Shown here one piece after another: positions 60,841-64,000 of a stretch of 64,000 bases of DNA (the first letter of the stretch is position 1; the number at the start of each line of letters is the position of its first letter). Location: contig NZ_CP134050.1 in NCBI RefSeq assembly GCF_031583145.1, positions 4,949,501 through 5,013,500 of the forward strand, read 5' to 3'. The translations under genes were made by a program, and so were the position numbers. The stretch comes from Brevibacillus brevis (lineage in GTDB: Bacteria > Bacillota > Bacilli > Brevibacillales > Brevibacillaceae). The notes under the pieces were generated by a model. That model worked only from the letters and a program-made list of their open reading frames with translations, ran no database searches and was not told where the DNA came from.

Positions 60841-61719
60841 TTATTGGTAGTGAACCTTGTTTGCCAGCATCCGGAAGTAAATGAAGGTGAGCACCGTAAT
60901 AATCGCCATCAAGACTACCCCCGTGGCGGAAGCATAGCCGATGCTGGTCGTCCGAAATTCATAAATGTAGTAAACGAGCGTGGTCGTCGAGCCGTTGGGC
61001 CCCCCGCCCGTCATGATCTTGACGGTATCGAACACTTTGAACGAGCCGATCGTCATGATGACGAGGATGAAAAAGAGCTGAGGGGAAATCATCGGCAGCG
61101 TGATCTTGTAAAACACTTTGAATTTGCTCGCATTATCAAGAGCGGCAGCTTCGTAGATCGTCTGCGGGATGTTTTTCAATGCCGCTACGATGAGCAGGGA
61201 GTAGTAGCCGACGTTTTGCCACACCGAGACGATGATGACGGAAAGCAGCGAGGTGCTCGAGCTTTGCAGCCAGGGAAGGGCAGGCAAGCCAACCGCCTTC
61301 AGGGCGTAATTGAGCAGCCCGTAATTGGGCTCCATCATCCACATCCACACGAGCGCAATGGAGACGATCGAGATGATGTGCGGCGTAAAAATGCCGGCCT
61401 GCACAATCGCATGGAAGCGCGAATTCTGATTCAGCCACAGTGCAATCGCCAGCGACAAAATCATCGTGATGGCGACCACCCCAACCGTGTACAGAACGGT
61501 AGTGGTCAATGCGTTGTAAAAATCGCCGCGGGTGAAAATCTCCGAGTAATTGGCAGCACCGATGAATTTGCTTTTATCCTTGTTCAGCAGGTTGTACTTG
61601 AACAGACTCAGCTTGATCAAATAAAAGATGGGGTACACGACAAACAGCAGGATGCCGACCATGGCCGGCAGGACCAGGGCGTACGGGCGGGCTTTTTGCC
61701 AAACTCTCGTCCTATTCAT
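60841..61719 (-). CDS. ugpA: Carbohydrate/glycerophosphate ABC permease (UgpA-like)
   Basis: Protein of 292 aa with six membrane segments. MalF/UgpA motifs include RPYALVLPAMVGILLFVVYPIFYLI, coupling loop EAAALDNASKFKVFYKITLPMISP and MTGGGPNGSTTTLVYYIYE. The ATG at 61719 overlaps the ugpC end by 8 bp. Confidence 0.9.
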   Translation of the reverse strand: MNRTRVWQKARPYALVLPAMVGILLFVVYPIFYLIKLSLFKYNLLNKDKSKFIGAANYSEIFTRGDFYNALTTTVLYTVGVVAITMILSLAIALWLNQNSRFHAIVQAGIFTPHIISIVSIALVWMWMMEPNYGLLNYALKAVGLPALPWLQSSSTSLLSVIIVSVWQNVGYYSLLIVAALKNIPQTIYEAAALDNASKFKVFYKITLPMISPQLFFILVIMTIGSFKVFDTVKIMTGGGPNGSTTTLVYYIYEFRTTSIGYASATGVVLMAIITVLTFIYFRMLANKVHYQ

Positions 61720-62764
61720 GCCGCATTCCTCGCAGGATGCTCATGTATTCTTGGCAGCGCGCGTCTTCCTGCGGAATGCACCGCTCGTCCGGGCCAAAAA
61801 AGAAGAGCTTGGAGCCCTCGACACCCAGAAACACTTCCTGATCGACGGCTAGCCGGTCATCCGTGCATTTGATCATGAACGAGTGACGCCCCGCCTTGAC
61901 CTGATAAATGGTCTCGGAGCCGAGCATCTCCCGCGTCACGATCATACCTCGAACGGAAAAGGGCAGATCCTGCCTCTCTGTCGACAAGATGCCGTTCTCC
62001 GGCCGAAAGCCGAATCTGGCCCCGTCATGCGCCAAATCCCCCACGTTCATCGGAGGCACACCGATAAACTGGGCCGCGAACAAATTGCTCGGCTGGCGGT
62101 AGATCACCTCGGGAGCGGCTTCCTGCTGAATGCGTCCCTGATTCATCAGGACGATCGTATCCGCCATCGACATCGCTTCCACCTGATCGTGCGTGACATA
62201 GACGAAGGTAGTTCCCAGCTTTTTATGTAGTTCGATCAGCTCGATGCGCATTTGTGCGCGAAGCTTGGCGTCCAAATTGGAGAGCGGCTCATCCATGAGA
62301 AAGACAGACGGTTTTTTGACCATCGCCCGGGCGAGAGCCACCCGCTGTCTTTGCCCACCCGAGAGCATCGCAGGCTTGCGGTCCAGGTAAGGGGTCAAGC
62401 CGACTGTCTCGCTGATGCTCTCTACCAGCCGTTTTCTCTCCTCTTTGCCCACCTTGTTGTTCTTCAAGCCGAATTCGATGTTCTCGCGCACCGTCATCGT
62501 CGGGTACAAGGCGTAGTTTTGAAACACCATGGCTACGCCTCGCTGGCCCGGCGGTACATCCGTGACGTCCTCCCCTCCGATGAGCACATTCCCGGAGGTC
62601 TGTCTGTCCAGCCCGGCGATCATCCGCAGCAGCGTCGTTTTGCCGCAGCCCGACGGTCCGACCAGCACGGTAAACTTCCCATCCTCGATCTTCAGATTCA
62701 GATCCTTGATCACGACATTTTTGTCAAAAGCCTGCGTCACATTCACAAACTCAATAGCTGCCAA
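61712..62764 (-). CDS. ugpC: ABC transporter ATP-binding protein (UgpC/MsmK type)
   Basis: Protein of 350 aa. Walker A GPSGCGKTT (37-45), Q-loop FQNYALYPTMTV, signature LSGGQRQRVALARAM, Walker B VFLMDEPLSNLD and a C-terminal MalK-type OB domain (about 235-345). It energises UgpA/UgpE. First gene of the operon. The promoter region upstream contains PhoP-like and CodY-like elements. Confidence 0.9.
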   Translation of the reverse strand: MAAIEFVNVTQAFDKNVVIKDLNLKIEDGKFTVLVGPSGCGKTTLLRMIAGLDRQTSGNVLIGGEDVTDVPPGQRGVAMVFQNYALYPTMTVRENIEFGLKNNKVGKEERKRLVESISETVGLTPYLDRKPAMLSGGQRQRVALARAMVKKPSVFLMDEPLSNLDAKLRAQMRIELIELHKKLGTTFVYVTHDQVEAMSMADTIVLMNQGRIQQEAAPEVIYRQPSNLFAAQFIGVPPMNVGDLAHDGARFGFRPENGILSTERQDLPFSVRGMIVTREMLGSETIYQVKAGRHSFMIKCTDDRLAVDQEVFLGVEGSKLFFFGPDERCIPQEDARCQEYMSILRGMRHE

Positions 62765-62854
62765 TCGTACTCCTCCCCCTTCTGCACTCCCTGTTCCTCT
62801 CGCCTACTTGGGAGAAGCAGTTTCGCTTGATAATGTTCATTTATGCTCATTTAT

Positions 62855-62908
62855 ATTATAAAATAGCTTTTTTCTGAAAATATGAAGCTCATTTTAAGAA
62901 ATCGTAAA
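62855..62908 (-). promoter_or_regulatory. ugp promoter with PhoP-like repeats and CodY-like box
   Basis: On the minus strand three TTHACA-like hexamers, TTTACG (62908-62903), TTAAAA (62897-62892) and TTCATA (62886-62881), stand at exact 11-bp periodicity, as in Bacillus PhoP boxes; each matches 5 of 6. The -10 TATAAT is at 62860-62855, 20 bp downstream. A CodY-like 15-mer (62868-62882) lies between. Phosphate-starvation induction of the operon is the expected effect. Confidence 0.55.
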
Positions 62909-63046
62909 CTTGAATGATGGCGCTTTCATTTTTGGGGAACCGGATATGGAGCGAAGGAGCTTGCCGCATCCTCTGCCCCTCCCTCCATACCGCTCTTTCC
63001 TTGCCGAGAGATTTTCGTCTATAATTCTTGGTAGACCTTCACTGCG

Positions 63047-64000
63047 TCACCAGTGAAAGTCGAGATAGGTTTTTTTCCATGCTCGGTGCGCCAAGGCGGA
63101 TTCCATAGCGGAAGCGAAGTCTTCTGCCTTGGCCACCACTGTATAAGTATCTGGAATCAAGCGCCTCAGCGTCTCCTGACAGTCCTTTTCCTCCATGACG
63201 CGAAGCACCGCTTCGAAGTCCGGGATGGAGCTTCGGCTGCTGCCGTAGATCGTGAGTCCCTTCTCCAGCACGTCCCGCGTATTGATGGGGACGAGATCCT
63301 CGCTGACGCCCATCGCGATGAGATGCCCCCCTGCGGCGAGCAGATCGATTCCTTGATTGATCGCGCTCTGGCTAAATGCCCCTCCTGTGCACTCCACGAC
63401 GATGTCTGCCTTGTCTCCCGATTGGAAGTCGTACTCCTGCACCATCTTCGTTTTGGCAAAGGTAAACTGCCCCAGCTTTTCCCGAATCGCGCCGAAAACC
63501 GTCAATCGCTCCGGCTCGACACGGAAGGCATGATGCAGCATGGCTGCCGTCAAATACCCGACGGGCCCGTCGCCAAATACGGCGACTCTGGCAGTGGCAA
63601 GCCTGTCTTTCACCGGTCTGAGCGCCCGGTACGATACGCTGCACAGCTCGGTCAGCACGGCGATGTCGTCCGGGATGGAATCCGGGATCGGAATGGCGCA
63701 TGCCTCGGGAATGACCAGACGGCTCTGTGCGATTCCATCCGTCCCGCTGCCCAGAAACTTGCTGTGGGAGCAGTAGTTGTCCGCGATTTCCCCCCTGCAC
63801 GCCGGACAGCATTGCGCGGGGTCGAGAGCCTCCAGCAAAAAGCCTGCCAAGTAAGGAACGATCACAACTTTCTGACTACGGGAGAGCTTTGTCTTCTTCC
63901 CTCCCACGACTTTTCCGATGCCTTCGTGCAGCAGTGCCATCGGCAGTTTTTTGGCCAGTACTTCCGGTTTCCGGGTCCCTCCGAAATAGCGCAGATCGGC
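63047..64000 (-). CDS. tarJ: Ribitol-5-phosphate dehydrogenase (TarJ-like), 5' end outside window
   Basis: At least 317 aa of a medium-chain zinc dehydrogenase that reduces ribulose-5-phosphate to ribitol-5-phosphate with NADPH, for ribitol teichoic acid. The frame is open to the window edge (DLRYFGGTRKPEVLAKKLPM precedes the first internal ATG), so the start lies beyond 64000. Cysteines typical of the structural zinc site are present (CCPACRGE...YC). The nucleotide loop reads VFGDGPVGYLTAA. It pairs normally with a TarI cytidylyltransferase gene, which is probably outside the window. Preceding it, 63046 to the ugp promoter, no gene is seen. Confidence 0.85.
   Translation of the reverse strand, partial: ADLRYFGGTRKPEVLAKKLPMALLHEGIGKVVGGKKTKLSRSQKVVIVPYLAGFLLEALDPAQCCPACRGEIADNYCSHSKFLGSGTDGIAQSRLVIPEACAIPIPDSIPDDIAVLTELCSVSYRALRPVKDRLATARVAVFGDGPVGYLTAAMLHHAFRVEPERLTVFGAIREKLGQFTFAKTKMVQEYDFQSGDKADIVVECTGGAFSQSAINQGIDLLAAGGHLIAMGVSEDLVPINTRDVLEKGLTIYGSSRSSIPDFEAVLRVMEEKDCQETLRRLIPDTYTVVAKAEDFASAMESALAHRAWKKTYLDFHW

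Noticed and set aside
63030-63060. Hairpin TTCACTG/CAGTGAA at the tarJ stop codon as a terminator
   Set aside because: Only a 7-bp stem and no T-run after it on the minus strand.
1-64000. CRISPR arrays, tRNA or rRNA genes, insertion sequences, prophage genes
   Set aside because: No short regularly spaced repeats, cloverleaf with TTCGA-type arm, rRNA segments, transposase or phage structural genes were recognised.

Overview
The window looks like chromosome from a spore-forming, moderately GC-rich Bacillota, most likely Brevibacillus or another Paenibacillaceae. This is inferred from an SspH-type spore protein, a spoVAC-spoVAD-spoVAE cluster, a B. subtilis-style D-aminopeptidase DppA, GGAGG ribosome binding sites before most genes, Fur boxes of the Bacillus 7-1-7 type, and TarJ-type teichoic acid metabolism. 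No rRNA, tRNA, CRISPR array, transposase or prophage was recognised. Most genes are on the minus strand.

Layout. 1-480: tandem copies of a ~300-bp hairpin repeat. 0.5-5.2 kb: EamA transporter, DUF2269 protein, and a secreted protein / histidine kinase / response regulator group. 5.4-10.2 kb: two class B penicillin-binding proteins. 10.4-11.03 kb: second array of the same repeat. 11-14.6 kb: FHA-winged-helix regulator, lipoprotein, exported GH18-like protein, cupin. 14.7-22.1 kb: a peptide ABC importer operon split by an oppositely oriented LysR gene, ending with a prolyl-aminopeptidase-like hydrolase. 22.2-26.8 kb: second two-component system, DUF2306 protein, cytochrome P450, sspH. 26.9-32.8 kb: AEC transporter and a Fur-box-controlled iron-siderophore locus (Btr-like regulator, two permeases, binding lipoprotein, no ATPase). 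33-35.9 kb: D-cysteine desulfhydrase and a dCACHE-GGDEF diguanylate cyclase. 36-40.7 kb: IclR-linked nucleoside/amidohydrolase cluster. 40.8-43.9 kb: mobile-type spoVA cluster with DUF421 and DUF1657 proteins. 44-47.6 kb: AraC-GyrI regulator, GMC oxidoreductase, repeat fragment, DUF1259-like protein. 47.7-56.5 kb: an eight-gene dipeptide uptake and D-aminopeptidase operon led by an unrecognised regulator. 56.6-62.9 kb: glycerol-3-phosphate/glycerophosphodiester uptake operon (ugpC-A-E-B, GDPD, TagC/helveticin-like protein) with PhoP-like and CodY-like sites. 63-64 kb: tarJ, cut by the window edge.

Themes. Several loci serve scavenging: two peptide importers with intracellular peptidases, siderophore uptake, nucleoside hydrolysis and phosphodiester uptake. 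Others serve wall and spore biology. The least explained items are the dispersed hairpin repeat family (three loci) and the regulator at 55019-56299, which joins a sensor-like N-terminus, a nucleotide-cyclase-like middle and a DNA-binding C-terminus and has paired direct repeats in its own leader. All functional statements are homology-by-eye; no database search was run.
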